A DNA stretch of 64,000 nt from Actinomycetota bacterium (GTDB lineage Bacteria; Actinomycetota; Coriobacteriia; Anaerosomatales; Anaerosomataceae), in assembly GCA_009773565.1 (NCBI GenBank), contig WSXY01000001.1, forward strand, positions 186,001-250,000, in the 5' to 3' direction. Under the pieces are notes generated by a model. The model did no database searches, was not told where the DNA came from, and saw only the letters and a list, made by a program, of their open reading frames with translations. Of the stretch, positions 1 through 10,035 are shown in pieces; position 1 is the first letter of the stretch; each line of letters starts with the position of its first letter. A program made the translations under genes and the position numbers.

Positions 1-423
1 GAAGAGTGGACAGCGGGCCGTCGGCGCGTGGATGAGGCCATCAACCGCAACACGCGATTCTCACTCATCTGGATCAGCATAGCCATCTATGTCGGGTACG
101 CTTGGCGAGAGATGGCCGGACGATTCAGAGTACGGCGACACGACTTCGCGGTGCTTTTATCGATCGGGGCTCCCATACGCGATTTGCTCGGTATCGCGAT
201 TTGCGAGCAGCTCATATTCGGCACTCTCTCCGCAGTTGCAGGTTTCGCCATCGGGGCATGGGCTCTTGTCCGGCTGTCGCACCTCTGGGTGCCTGCCGAT
301 ACCTACATGTTCCTCGCCGGCTATGTCGCGCTAGCGAATCTAGCCGTGCTTGTTGTCACGACGATGGGCTTCTCAAGGCGCATACGATCGCTCCCGGTCG
401 CACAGCTTCTCTCGGAAGAATGA
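1..423 (+). CDS. FtsX-like ABC permease, C-terminal part (5' truncated by window edge)
   Basis: The frame is open from base 1 and ends at TGA 421-423, so this is the last 140 codons of a gene that starts outside the window. The translation shows a charged cytoplasmic stretch (RRRVDEAINRNTR), a hydrophobic segment, the loop 'RRHDFAVLLSIGAPIRDLL', two more hydrophobic segments and a final 'PVAQLLSEE'. That layout (helix, 'G(A/S)' loop, two helices, short basic tail) is the C-terminal FtsX/MacB permease domain of ABC exporters or peptide/lipid transporters. The partner ATPase is not in view. Its substrate cannot be inferred. Confidence 0.75.
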   Translation, partial: EEWTAGRRRVDEAINRNTRFSLIWISIAIYVGYAWREMAGRFRVRRHDFAVLLSIGAPIRDLLGIAICEQLIFGTLSAVAGFAIGAWALVRLSHLWVPADTYMFLAGYVALANLAVLVVTTMGFSRRIRSLPVAQLLSEE

Positions 424-495
424 CACGGTCGCGCGAACCTACGTACTGGTGGGCAGGATCTTGCCGGGGAAGATGTCCACGTTCGGAATCGGGAT

Positions 496-2343
<1,848 letters not shown>

Positions 2344-2490
2344 GCAATTCTCCTCGGACTGTGTGACGGCAACGGTATCACACGCCACTGACATGCACCG
2401 TCCGAAAACTGCCCGCGCAGATACCGCCGATATCGGGGACATACCGGATGACGACACATGAACGACGGTACAGAATTGTGAGGGACGACG

Positions 2491-3723
2491 ATGAGCCAGC
2501 GCCGTGCACTTCTCGGGATCATCCTGGCGGTGATCCTGCTGCTCGCACTTACGGGGTGCAAGAAGGCGAGTACGCCGTTGGTTGTGGGCCCGCTGCCGAC
2601 GACAACGGTGGAGCCGACAGCATCACCTGAGCCTGTGATCCCCGCACTGGCCGACCTCACCATCGACTTCGAATCTGTGGCGAGCGGATTCACGCAGCCG
2701 CTCTTCGTGACCGGTGCCGGCGATGGTTCCGGTCGCCTCTTCGTCGTCGAGAAGACCGGCCGCATCTGGATTCTCCGCAACGGGCAACGCGCGGCGCAGC
2801 CGTTCCTCGACATCAGAGGCAGCGTGAGCACGAACAGCGAGCGCGGCCTTCTCGGCCTCGCGTTCTCGCAGTCCTTTGGCGAGGACGGCGCATTCTACGT
2901 CGACTACACCGACCGCAACGGGGACACCATGGTCTCCCGGTTCAGCGCAAAGGGCGACAGCTTCGTGCGTGGATCCGAGCAGGTGCTGCTCAAGATCAAG
3001 CAACCGTACGCCAACCACAACGGCGGCATGATCGCCTTCGGTCCGGACGGGAACCTCTACATCGGCATGGGCGACGGCGGCTCCGGCGGCGACCCGAACG
3101 GCAACGGGCAGAACCTGAAGGTCCTCCTCGGCAAGATGCTTCGCATCGACGTCGCCCGTGACAACAGCACGGCTCGCAGCACCGCATACGGTATCCCGGC
3201 CGACAATCCGTTCGTGACGACTCGTGGCGCAGCGCCCGAGATATGGGCATACGGCCTCCGCAACCCGTGGCGGTACTCCTTCGATCGGAAGACCGGCGAT
3301 CTGTGGATCGGCGATGTGGGCCAGGATACCTGGGAGGAGATCGACTTCCAGGCGGCCGGATCGACAGGCGGCGAGAACTACGGGTGGAACGCGTTCGAAG
3401 CGACGCACGTCTTCCCGCCCGACTCGAAGGCGCGAGCGGGCACCTTCACAGCCCCCGTCGTCGAGTACGACCGTGCAAGCGGCGAGTCGGTCACGGGAGG
3501 CTACGTGTATCGCGGCAGCGCGCAACCGGCGCTCAGCGGAACCTACGTCTACGGCGACTACGTAAGCGGACGAGTCTGGGGTCTCAGGCGCTCGGCCGGC
3601 GGCATCGAGAACCGGCAGTTGACGGACACCACCTACAACATCTCAAGCTTCGGTGAGGATGACGCCGGCGAGCTCTACCTCGTCGACTTCGGAGGCACGA
3701 TCTACCGGGTGACGGCGAAGTAA
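2491..3723 (+). CDS. PQQ-dependent sugar dehydrogenase family lipoprotein
   Basis: A 410-aa soluble-glucose/sorbosone dehydrogenase-like beta propeller. The N-terminus is a lipoprotein signal (charged MSQRR, a hydrophobic core, lipobox LTGC with Cys23), followed by a Thr/Ser/Pro linker, so the protein is anchored outside the membrane. Family motifs are clear: 'RGLLGLAFS', 'NHNGGMIAFGPDGNLYIGMGDGG', 'EIWAYGLRNPWRYSFD', 'GDVGQDTWEEID' and 'NYGWN'. Known members oxidise aldoses with pyrroloquinoline quinone, but many homologues have no proven substrate and this genome is not shown to make PQQ. GAGGGACGACG precedes the ATG. A stem-loop follows the stop. Confidence 0.88.
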   Translation: MSQRRALLGIILAVILLLALTGCKKASTPLVVGPLPTTTVEPTASPEPVIPALADLTIDFESVASGFTQPLFVTGAGDGSGRLFVVEKTGRIWILRNGQRAAQPFLDIRGSVSTNSERGLLGLAFSQSFGEDGAFYVDYTDRNGDTMVSRFSAKGDSFVRGSEQVLLKIKQPYANHNGGMIAFGPDGNLYIGMGDGGSGGDPNGNGQNLKVLLGKMLRIDVARDNSTARSTAYGIPADNPFVTTRGAAPEIWAYGLRNPWRYSFDRKTGDLWIGDVGQDTWEEIDFQAAGSTGGENYGWNAFEATHVFPPDSKARAGTFTAPVVEYDRASGESVTGGYVYRGSAQPALSGTYVYGDYVSGRVWGLRRSAGGIENRQLTDTTYNISSFGEDDAGELYLVDFGGTIYRVTAK

Positions 3724-3736
3724 CCAGCACACAAAT

Positions 3737-3770
3737 CGGGCGGAACCGGCATGGAGGCCGATTCCGCCCG
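3737..3770 (+). terminator. Stem-loop terminator, convergent genes
   Basis: CGGGCGGAA (3737-3745) pairs perfectly with TTCCGCCCG (3762-3770), and CGGC/GCCG pair inside the loop. It sits between the stops of the sugar dehydrogenase (+) and the flavoprotein (-), so it can serve both directions. There is no long T run, so its strength is uncertain. Confidence 0.6.
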
Positions 3771-3802
3771 CGGTCGTTACCGGGGAGAACACCTCGCCCG
3801 CG

Positions 3803-5191
3803 TTACCCCACGCCACCCGCGAGGATCGCGCGCGCGGCCACGAGCCCGCTCGCGCTCGACTGCACAAGCCCGCGCGTGACACCGGCACCGTCGCCGATCG
3901 CATAGAGACCGGCGACCTGGCTCTGCAGATGCTCATCAAGCTCGACCCGCGACGAGTAGAACTTCACCTCGACGCCGTAGAGGAGCGTACCGTCACCGCC
4001 AACGCCGGGAACGAGTGTGTCGAGCGCCTCGAGGAACTCGAGGATGTCAGCAAGGTGTCGGTACGGCAGCACGAACGACAAGTCGCCCGGCGTGGCCTGC
4101 GGCATCGTCGGCTTCACGACGGACTCGGCGATGCGCTTCGGCGTCGAGCGACGACCGGCCTTCAGGTCGCCGAGGCGCTGCACGATGATTCCCTCGCCAA
4201 GCAAGTTCGCGAGTCCCGCGATGGAGTGCCCGTAGGTGATGGGCTCGTGGAACGGCTCGGTGAAACTCTGGCTCACAAGCACCGCGAAGTTGGTGTTCTC
4301 GGTGCGCTCCTCGGCGAACGAATGTCCGTTGACGGTGACGATGTCGCCGTAGGATTCCGTGGTGACCTCGCCATACGGGTTCATGCAAAACGTCCGGACC
4401 TGATCGCCGAACTGCTTTGAGTAGTAGATGAGTTTCGCCTCGTAGAGCGGGTCGGTCAGCGACTCCATGACGGGTGCGGGCACTTCCACCCGCACGCCGA
4501 TGTCGACAGCATTGTTCCTGAGTCCGATGCCGAGCGCGCGGGCCTGCTCGGCAAGCCAGTCCGCGCCGTCACGACCGGGCGCGGCGATGACCGCGTCGGC
4601 CTTCACGCATGTGCCATCGACAAACTCGATGCCGGTGACGTGGCCGTTCTCGGCAAGGATCGTCGCGACTTCCGACTTAAGGCGCACGTCCACGCCCTGC
4701 TCGACGAGGTAGTCGTGCATCGCCTGGAGCACCATCGGCGAACGATCGGTGCCGATGTGGCGGATGCGCATCGGAATGAGACGCATCTCGGCAAGGGTTG
4801 CGTCGCGCATGAGACGATCAGCGGTGGCCGCGTCAGGGCCGTGGACTTCGGTCGTTGCGCCGAACTCGAGCCAGAGTCGGTCGGAATCCTCCACGAGTCG
4901 CTCGAGCCCCTCGATGCCGACGAAATCTCCGAGCCACCCGCCAACCTCGGTGGTGAGCGTAAGCTTCCCGTCCGAGAACGCGCCCGCGCCGCCCCAGCCC
5001 GTCATGATCGCGCATGTCTCGCAGCCGATGCAGTGCGTCTGGTGCGCCGGACACTTTCGTTTCGCGATGGGCTTGCCACGCTCGGCGATAAGGATGCGCC
5101 CCACGCGTCCCGAGCGCACAAGCTCAATGGCGGCGAAGATGCCGGCCGGACCCGCACCCACGATGACGACGTCGTACCGCTCCTCGGACAT
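3803..5191 (-). CDS. FAD-dependent dehydrogenase, COG2509 family
   Basis: A 462-aa flavoprotein. The N-terminus has a classic FAD Rossmann motif (DVVIVGAGPAGIFAAIEL), followed by a family-specific cysteine cluster (KCPAHQTHCIGCETC), then 'MTGWGGAGAFSDGKL' and a C-terminal 'GLYAIGDGAGVTRGL' that closes the FAD site. This is the uncharacterised NAD(FAD)-utilising dehydrogenase family found in anaerobes and many Firmicutes. The cytosolic substrate is unknown; the four nearby cysteines could bind a metal. ATG 5191 is preceded by GAGAAGGGGACC. It is divergent from the selenoprotein glutaredoxin, from which it is separated by 131 bp that must hold both promoters. Confidence 0.88.
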   Translation of the reverse strand: MSEERYDVVIVGAGPAGIFAAIELVRSGRVGRILIAERGKPIAKRKCPAHQTHCIGCETCAIMTGWGGAGAFSDGKLTLTTEVGGWLGDFVGIEGLERLVEDSDRLWLEFGATTEVHGPDAATADRLMRDATLAEMRLIPMRIRHIGTDRSPMVLQAMHDYLVEQGVDVRLKSEVATILAENGHVTGIEFVDGTCVKADAVIAAPGRDGADWLAEQARALGIGLRNNAVDIGVRVEVPAPVMESLTDPLYEAKLIYYSKQFGDQVRTFCMNPYGEVTTESYGDIVTVNGHSFAEERTENTNFAVLVSQSFTEPFHEPITYGHSIAGLANLLGEGIIVQRLGDLKAGRRSTPKRIAESVVKPTMPQATPGDLSFVLPYRHLADILEFLEALDTLVPGVGGDGTLLYGVEVKFYSSRVELDEHLQSQVAGLYAIGDGAGVTRGLVQSSASGLVAARAILAGGVG

Positions 5192-5322
5192 TCTGGTCCC
5201 CTTCTCGGTGTTCTCCCGTGTTCATACCACGAGTCAGCGCTCATGTCGTGTTACTTCAAGTGTTACCGCACCTGTCGCGCCGGGGACGAATGGAGTATCG
5301 GAACCGAAGCGGAGGTGTCAAC

Positions 5323-5565
5323 GTGGCCCTACAAAAGCGAGTCACTATCTACACAACAACAACTTGACCCTACTGCACACACGCGAAGAGTTACTTCGCT
5401 GAGCACGGTGTCGCGTTCTCGGACGTCGACGTGGCAAAGGATCGCGCGGGACTCAAACGGATGGTCGCCATGACCGGCCAGTATGGCGTGCCCGTCATCC
5501 TCGTCGGCGAGCGGGCGATGGTCGGCTGGAACCCGAAGGAGTTCGAGCGCCTGCTTCACGTCTGA
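5323..5565 (+). CDS. Selenocysteine-containing glutaredoxin/NrdH-like protein (UPYC active site)
   Basis: GTG 5323 follows a strong GGAGGT at 5311-5316 (6-nt spacing). Reading TGA 5365-5367 as selenocysteine gives an 80-aa protein: MALQKRVTIYTTTT, then U15-P-Y-C18, then a complete glutaredoxin fold with 'GQYGVPVILVGERAMVGWN' (cis-Pro GVPV) and a final helix (EFERLLHV). Family members have CPYC exactly where UPYC stands here, and the matching beta strand VTIYTT lies before the TGA, so the TGA is inside the gene, not at its start. The codons after it are fully glutaredoxin-like, with no decay. A SECIS-like hairpin follows. Likely role (family knowledge): dithiol/selenol reduction of disulphides, with higher reactivity than the Cys form. 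Alternative: a recent nonsense mutation or sequencing error, which would have to hit the catalytic codon by chance. It converges on dnaB with 9 bp between the stops. Confidence 0.85.
5383..5399 (+). promoter_or_regulatory. Candidate bacterial SECIS element
   Basis: Inside the glutaredoxin frame, GCGAAG (5383-5388) and CTTCGC (5394-5399) form a perfect 6-bp stem closed by the loop AGTTA. Bacterial SECIS hairpins lie directly downstream of the UGA, have a small apical loop with a G among its first two bases, and place that loop about 16-37 nt after the UGA. Here the loop begins after 21 nt and its second base is G. The element therefore fits the rules for SelB-dependent recoding. Confidence 0.75.
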
Positions 5566-5574
5566 GCGCGCAAC

Positions 5575-6954
5575 CTACGGAACGTTCTTCGCAAGCGGCA
5601 CGAACTTCGTGTACTTGTCGAGATACGCCACATGACAGCTGCCCTGCGGACCGTTGCGGTGCTTGGCCACGATGATCTCGGCCTCGCCCTTGCCCGGCAT
5701 CCCCTCGGCCGCACCCGCTCCGTCAAAGTCGCCGCCACCACTCCCGAATGTATCGCGGTGGATGAACATGACGACGTCGGCGTCCTGCTCGATTGCGCCG
5801 GACTCGCGCAGGTCGGACAGCATCGGACGCTTCGAGGTGCGCTGCTCGACGGCTCGGGAGAGCTGCGAGAGCGCGATGATCGGGATGTTAAGTTCCTTTG
5901 CGAGAATCTTGAGACCACGGCTGATCTCGGCGATCTCGACCTGGCGGTTCTCGGAACGTCGATTCTGCGGCTGCATGAGCTGCAGGTAGTCGACGATGAT
6001 GAGTCCCTGCTCCTTGTTTCGGAACAAACGCCGGGCCTTCGCGCGAATCTCAAGGATAGAGATTGCCGGCGTATCGTCGACCCACAACTGAGCGGCACCG
6101 AGCCGCCCCATCGCCTGCATGATCGCCGGCCAGTCCGAGTCGTTGAGGTAGCCGGTGCGCAGGCGCTGCGAGTCGATGCGCGCCTCGGCGCACAAAACGC
6201 GCTGCACGAGCTGCTCGCTCGACATCTCAAGGCTGAAGACCGCCGTGGGGTAGCCTTCCTTCGCGGCGTTGACCGCCATATTGAGCGCGAGTGCCGTCTT
6301 GCCGACCGACGGACGTGCCGCGAGGATGATCAGGTCACCGGCGTGAAGGCCAGCGAGGATCTTGTCGAGGTCCGGGAACCCGGTCGGAACGCCGGTGATG
6401 TGCTCCTTGCGATCGTAGAGCTTCTCGATCTGCTCGAAGCCGGTCTTCATGAGCTCGTCGAGCGGACGGAAGTTGCTCGAGACGCGCTTGTTGGTGACGT
6501 CGAAGACGCGCTTCTCGGCCTGCTCGATAACGACGTCGATATCCTCGGGGTTGTCATAGCCGAGCGCCACGATTCCCGTACCGGCCGAGATGAGCTGCCG
6601 CAGGAGCGACGTTCGCCGCACGATCTCCGCGTAGTACGAGGCGTTGGCCGCCGTTGGCACCATACCCGTGATATCGAGCAGATACGGCTTGCCACCCGCC
6701 GCGTCCAGTTCGCCCGTCGACTCGAGACGGTCGGCGACCGTGATCTGATCCACCGGCTCGCCGCGCCCGAAGAGGTACCGGATGGCGAGGAAGATCTTGC
6801 TGTGAGCGGCGCGCGAGAAATCGTCCTCGCTCACGGCATCGAGACACGTCTCGACCGCTTCTGAGGACAGGAACATCGAGCCGAGCAGTGACTGCTCAGC
6901 TTCGAGATTATGCGGAGGTACGCGGTCCGCCACGCCTGTGCCGCTCGACGCCAT
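5575..6954 (-). CDS. dnaB: Replicative DNA helicase DnaB
   Basis: A 459-aa hexameric replicative helicase. The N-terminal DnaB domain starts 'PPHNLEAEQSLLGSMFLS'. The RecA-like C-terminal domain has Walker A (AARPSVGKTALALN), Walker B (LIIVDYLQLM), the H4 loop (ALSQLSRAVE) and 'SDLRESGAIEQDADVV'. No intein is present. An ATG at 6966 is in frame but has no ribosome-binding site; ATG 6954 is preceded by GGAGGT and is preferred. It is the last gene of the rpsF operon. Its stop is 9 bp from the stop of the convergent selenoprotein gene, so antisense overlap of the two transcripts is likely. Confidence 0.97.
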   Translation of the reverse strand: MASSGTGVADRVPPHNLEAEQSLLGSMFLSSEAVETCLDAVSEDDFSRAAHSKIFLAIRYLFGRGEPVDQITVADRLESTGELDAAGGKPYLLDITGMVPTAANASYYAEIVRRTSLLRQLISAGTGIVALGYDNPEDIDVVIEQAEKRVFDVTNKRVSSNFRPLDELMKTGFEQIEKLYDRKEHITGVPTGFPDLDKILAGLHAGDLIILAARPSVGKTALALNMAVNAAKEGYPTAVFSLEMSSEQLVQRVLCAEARIDSQRLRTGYLNDSDWPAIMQAMGRLGAAQLWVDDTPAISILEIRAKARRLFRNKEQGLIIVDYLQLMQPQNRRSENRQVEIAEISRGLKILAKELNIPIIALSQLSRAVEQRTSKRPMLSDLRESGAIEQDADVVMFIHRDTFGSGGGDFDGAGAAEGMPGKGEAEIIVAKHRNGPQGSCHVAYLDKYTKFVPLAKNVP

Positions 6955-7027
6955 CCCAACCTCCATCTAGGGCCGGGCGATGCGCGAGGCGCCCCCTGTC
7001 GGGGCGCCTGCGCGTGCCCAAGCGGTG

Positions 7028-7654
7028 CTACTCGGCGCCGACCTCGTCCTCGTCAGCTTCGTCAGCTTCGTCTGCGACATCAACGTCAGCATCAGTGGCT
7101 TCGACGGCTTCAACAGCGGCCTCGTCAGCAACAACTTCTTCCTCGGCGACCTCAACGGTCTCCTCGGCAACCGGTGCTGCGGCTGCGGCGACCGCTTCAG
7201 CAGCTCCGCCTTCACGGACAACCGAAACAACGATATCGGCGGTCACGTCCTGGTACAGGTGAATAACGATCGGATAATCGCCCAGGGTCTTGATGTGACC
7301 GTGAACGCCGATCTTGCGGCGATCGATATCGACACCGATCTGCGCGGTGAGCGCCTCGGCGACCGCGCCGGCCGTGATCGAACCGAAGAGCTTGCCGGTG
7401 TCGCCGGCACGCGCCTCGATGACGAGCGTCGTACCCGTGACCGTTGCCGCAAGACTCTCGGCATCGGCGTGCCGCCCGACTTCGCGCTTGCGAATGTTAT
7501 GCATGCGCGCTTCGAGCTGCTTGATGTTGCCGGGCGTGGCCTCAGTGGCCATCTTCCGGGGCAGAAGGTAGTTGACGCCGAAGCCGCGAGCGACCTCGAT
7601 CACATCTCCCTCATTGCCCCGACCCTTCACGTCGGTAAGCAGGATGACCTTCAT
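7028..7654 (-). CDS. rplI: 50S ribosomal protein L9
   Basis: A 208-aa L9. Residues 1-50 carry the rRNA-binding N domain (MKVILLTDVKGRGNEGDVIEVARGFGVNYLLP). The C domain follows, and after about residue 150 there is a long tail made almost entirely of Ala, Val, Glu and Asp (for example VADEADEADEDEVGAE at the end). Typical L9 is about 150 aa, so the tail adds about 55 acidic residues. ATG 7654 has GAGGAG upstream. It lies between the DUF2232 membrane protein and dnaB in the rpsF operon. Confidence 0.96.
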   Translation of the reverse strand: MKVILLTDVKGRGNEGDVIEVARGFGVNYLLPRKMATEATPGNIKQLEARMHNIRKREVGRHADAESLAATVTGTTLVIEARAGDTGKLFGSITAGAVAEALTAQIGVDIDRRKIGVHGHIKTLGDYPIVIHLYQDVTADIVVSVVREGGAAEAVAAAAAPVAEETVEVAEEEVVADEAAVEAVEATDADVDVADEADEADEDEVGAE

Positions 7655-7760
7655 TGTTTCTCCTCGTTCGTGCTGCCCGCCTCGGCCCTCGGCCGGACGG
7701 AGCGGCATGTATCCACTCTAGTCCGTGCGACGCGGACGCGCCACACGCTCTCCAACACAC

Positions 7761-8792
7761 TTAGTCATGCCAGGGACCTCTGTCCCCGGACGACTCCGAA
7801 CCACTGCCTGATTCGGCTGCGATGGTCGGTCCGACCACCCCGTCACGCGGCAGTTTCCGTACGTTCACAAACAGATCTACCAGGCCTGTAAGACTCACAA
7901 GTGGCAGAAGAATCTCGGTGATACCGAGAAGCACATACCCAAGCGACCTCGACAACCGGGAGAATCCGGCCCGTCGGTACAGTCCCGAGAAGACCGCAAC
8001 ACCTTGCACGAAGAGCACCCACCGGATCACGCTGAGCGCGTTCTCCCCTGCGATACCGAGAATGCCTCCATTCCAGCCGCCGATGAACTTGTCCAGGGCG
8101 ACCAGTCCCACTCCCGCAATGAGTACCCACACCACATGGGGACTCATGTCGAGTTCTGGTAGCGTCGGTGGTCCGTTCACCATCGCGCCGCTAGTCTTCG
8201 CCACTGCCGCGACGGCGGACACCGCAAACAGCGACGTCAGGAAGCTCATGATCACGAAAACAGCTGGCCACATCCGGGTGATGGTCGTGGCCATTTCGCC
8301 AATCTGCTTCCGGGTCTCTTCTGCGCCCTTATCGGTACCGACGACCTGCTTGAGAGCGGGCTCCGTCGCCGTCTTAACAAGGGATCCGATAAGACCCTGA
8401 ACATTCTTGCCCTCGTAGGCTGCCGCGCCGGTGATCAGGCCAATCCAAACGCCCGACATCAGGAGCGTCACCACGAGTACAACACTTGTCAAAGAACGCT
8501 TGCTCAACATCGCTGCCGCCAATGGGCCCGCGATGAGCAACCAGAGCGTCACGTAGATCGGTCCCGCAAGATCGGACGCGAATGTCGCCGCCCCACATCC
8601 CACAGCAATGATCACTGAGGGAAGCTTCATGCCGCGGAACCATAGCCAGGCGAGCGCGGAAGCAGCAATCGGAACGCCGAGGAACGGCACCCAGAGCGCC
8701 ACGTACGCGCCAAGCAGGCTGACCAGGGAAGCAGTCAGCATCTTGCCCGGGACGACCGCAGGTCGCGGGCTATCCTCGGCGGGCCCTACCAT
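7761..8792 (-). CDS. DUF2232 (YybS-like) membrane protein
   Basis: A 343-aa polytopic membrane protein with about eight hydrophobic segments, beginning near '[20 protein letters not shown]' and ending with a Ser/Gly-rich cytoplasmic tail. The position between rpsR and rplI is the conserved position of DUF2232/YybS in Gram-positive bacteria. Function is unknown; the family resembles ECF-transporter S components in fold. The ATG at 8792 lies 23 nt inside the end of rpsR; a later start (ATG 8741, [10 protein letters not shown]) is possible. No ribosome-binding site decides between them. Confidence 0.75.
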   Translation of the reverse strand: MVGPAEDSPRPAVVPGKMLTASLVSLLGAYVALWVPFLGVPIAASALAWLWFRGMKLPSVIIAVGCGAATFASDLAGPIYVTLWLLIAGPLAAAMLSKRSLTSVVLVVTLLMSGVWIGLITGAAAYEGKNVQGLIGSLVKTATEPALKQVVGTDKGAEETRKQIGEMATTITRMWPAVFVIMSFLTSLFAVSAVAAVAKTSGAMVNGPPTLPELDMSPHVVWVLIAGVGLVALDKFIGGWNGGILGIAGENALSVIRWVLFVQGVAVFSGLYRRAGFSRLSRSLGYVLLGITEILLPLVSLTGLVDLFVNVRKLPRDGVVGPTIAAESGSGSESSGDRGPWHD

Positions 8793-9036
8793 CGACCTTT
8801 CCGCTCACAACAGGTACGGCATAGGGAACAAGCGCCATTTCACGGGCGCGCTTGATCGCGATGGCGAGCCTGTGCTGATGCTGGGCGCAGTTACCGGAGA
8901 CACGGCGGGGCTTGATCTTGCCACGGTCGGTCATGTACTTGCGCACAGTGTTTACATCTTTGTAGTCGATGTACTCAACGTGGTCCTTGCAGAAGGCGCA
9001 ATACTTGCGCTTCGGCTTACGGGCGTAATCGCTCAC
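8770..9036 (-). CDS. rpsR: 30S ribosomal protein S18
   Basis: An 88-aa S18 with the core '[17 protein letters not shown]' followed by '[20 protein letters not shown]'. It keeps the cysteine-rich zinc-binding form (YCAFC near the N-terminus and a third Cys in SGNC). The C-terminus runs 15-20 residues beyond the usual 'ALVPY' end ([13 protein letters not shown]) and overlaps the start of the DUF2232 gene, so translational coupling is likely. AAAGGAGG precedes the ATG. Confidence 0.96.
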   Translation of the reverse strand: MSDYARKPKRKYCAFCKDHVEYIDYKDVNTVRKYMTDRGKIKPRRVSGNCAQHQHRLAIAIKRAREMALVPYAVPVVSGKVDGRARRG

Positions 9037-9120
9037 GTTGTTCTACCTCCTTTCGCGGCCACAGGGGCCGATCTGACGAGTAACCGACGGGAGGGTCCCG
9101 CCGGAGCTCGGTCGCTTCTC

Positions 9121-9543
9121 CTAGAAAGGGATCTCTTCGCCATCAAGGTCAGGAGTAGTCGCGGGTGCATCGGCCGGAGGCGTGTAGCTGCCGCCACCCG
9201 AACCGCCACCATCGCGTGAACTCATGAATTCGATCTCGTCGGCGACAACCTCAAGCTTGGAGCGCTTCTCACCCTGGGGATTCTCCCACTGGCTCCAGCG
9301 CAGCTTGCCCTCGATCGCCACCTTTGCACCCTTGCTCAGGAAGCGGGATAGCGGCTCGGCACGATTGCCGAACACCGTGACGTCAACGAAGTTGGGAACT
9401 TCCTCCCACTCGCCCGTGCTCTGATTCTTGCGACGATCATTGACCGCCACACCCATCTTGAGCACGTTCATGCCCGAAGCCGTCGAACGAAGCTCCGGGT
9501 CGCGCGTCAGGTTACCGGTGATGATGACTTTGTTGATGCTCAT
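9121..9543 (-). CDS. ssb: Single-stranded DNA-binding protein
   Basis: A 140-aa SSB. The OB fold runs from 'INKVIITGNLTRDPELR' to about residue 105, with 'NFVDVTVFGNRAEPLSRFL' and 'KVAIEGKLRWSQWE'. A Gly/Ser-rich linker leads to the conserved acidic tip DLDGEEIPF that recruits repair and replication proteins. A GTG three codons upstream is in frame, but ATG 9543 sits at the proper distance from GAGGTGG. It lies between rpsF and rpsR as usual. Confidence 0.97.
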   Translation of the reverse strand: MSINKVIITGNLTRDPELRSTASGMNVLKMGVAVNDRRKNQSTGEWEEVPNFVDVTVFGNRAEPLSRFLSKGAKVAIEGKLRWSQWENPQGEKRSKLEVVADEIEFMSSRDGGGSGGGSYTPPADAPATTPDLDGEEIPF

Positions 9544-9601
9544 GTTCTCCACCTCTTGTGCGGCATGTCGCCGCGAGTAAGTCCGCTACTCCGTACGAAA
9601 C

Positions 9602-9895
9602 CTATACGAGGTCGTCGCGACGGATAATCATGAAGCGGATGACCGGGTCGGTGATGTGCAGGACGCGGTCGAGCTCGGCGATGGCAGCGGTGGTCGCGTG
9701 GAACATGACAACGAGGTAGTCACCGTCAGTCTGCTTATCGATCTCAAAAGCCAGACGGCGCTTGCCCCATGCATCTTCGGAGTCGACGACACCCCCGTCT
9801 GCGGTGATCACGCCCCGAGTTTTCTCAAGGACGGATTCCCGCGCCTCTTCGTCGAGGGAGGGGTTCATGACAAGCATAAGTTCATAAGCCTTCAA
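9602..9895 (-). CDS. rpsF: 30S ribosomal protein S6
   Basis: A 97-aa S6 of normal length, opening 'MKAYELMLVMNPSLDEEAR' and containing 'DAWGKRRLAFEIDKQTDGDY', the typical S6 signature. GGGAGGTG lies 5 nt before the ATG. It is the first gene of the rpsF-ssb-rpsR-DUF2232-rplI-dnaB operon. A leader hairpin lies just upstream (see next entry). Confidence 0.97.
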   Translation of the reverse strand: MKAYELMLVMNPSLDEEARESVLEKTRGVITADGGVVDSEDAWGKRRLAFEIDKQTDGDYLVVMFHATTAAIAELDRVLHITDPVIRFMIIRRDDLV

Positions 9896-9930
9896 TGGTT
9901 CACCTCCCTTGGGCTACTGCGGCCCCGGGA

Positions 9931-9967
9931 CGAAGGCATTTGCCCGGAGCAGGAAATGAAGCCTTCG
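9931..9967 (-). promoter_or_regulatory. rpsF leader hairpin, possible S6:S18 autoregulatory site
   Basis: In the rpsF 5' leader, CGAAGGC and GCCTTCG pair and the stem continues as ATTT/AAAT after a three-base bulge (TTC), closing on a loop that contains CCGG. A hairpin in the rpsF leader bound by the S6:S18 complex is known in several phyla. This one has a stem with a three-base bulge in the right place, but the diagnostic bases are not confirmed. Confidence 0.4.
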
Positions 9968-9975
9968 CAGTGTAC

Positions 9976-10018
9976 CAGAGCCGAACCGCGTCCACAATCG
10001 ATGTAACCCACGGCTCTG
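9976..10018 (-). terminator. Possible terminator of the M23 peptidase gene
   Basis: CAGAGCCG (9976-9983) and CGGCTCTG (10011-10018) form an 8-bp inverted repeat with a 27-nt loop just after the peptidase stop. The loop is long and there is no T run, so the assignment is tentative. Confidence 0.35.
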
Positions 10019-10035
10019 ACACCCACGCATTCCCC

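Noticed and set aside
2623-3525. 300-aa minus-strand frame inside the sugar dehydrogenase
   Set aside because: Antisense shadow of a GC-rich gene; no start signal, no domain pattern.
5365-5367. Glutaredoxin TGA as a simple nonsense mutation (pseudogene)
   Set aside because: The stop is exactly at the active-site Cys, the downstream half is unchanged, and a SECIS-like stem lies at the right distance. Kept as the alternative, but less likely.
5632-6864. 410-aa plus-strand open frame over dnaB
   Set aside because: It is exactly antisense to dnaB, has no SD and its composition follows the codon bias of dnaB.
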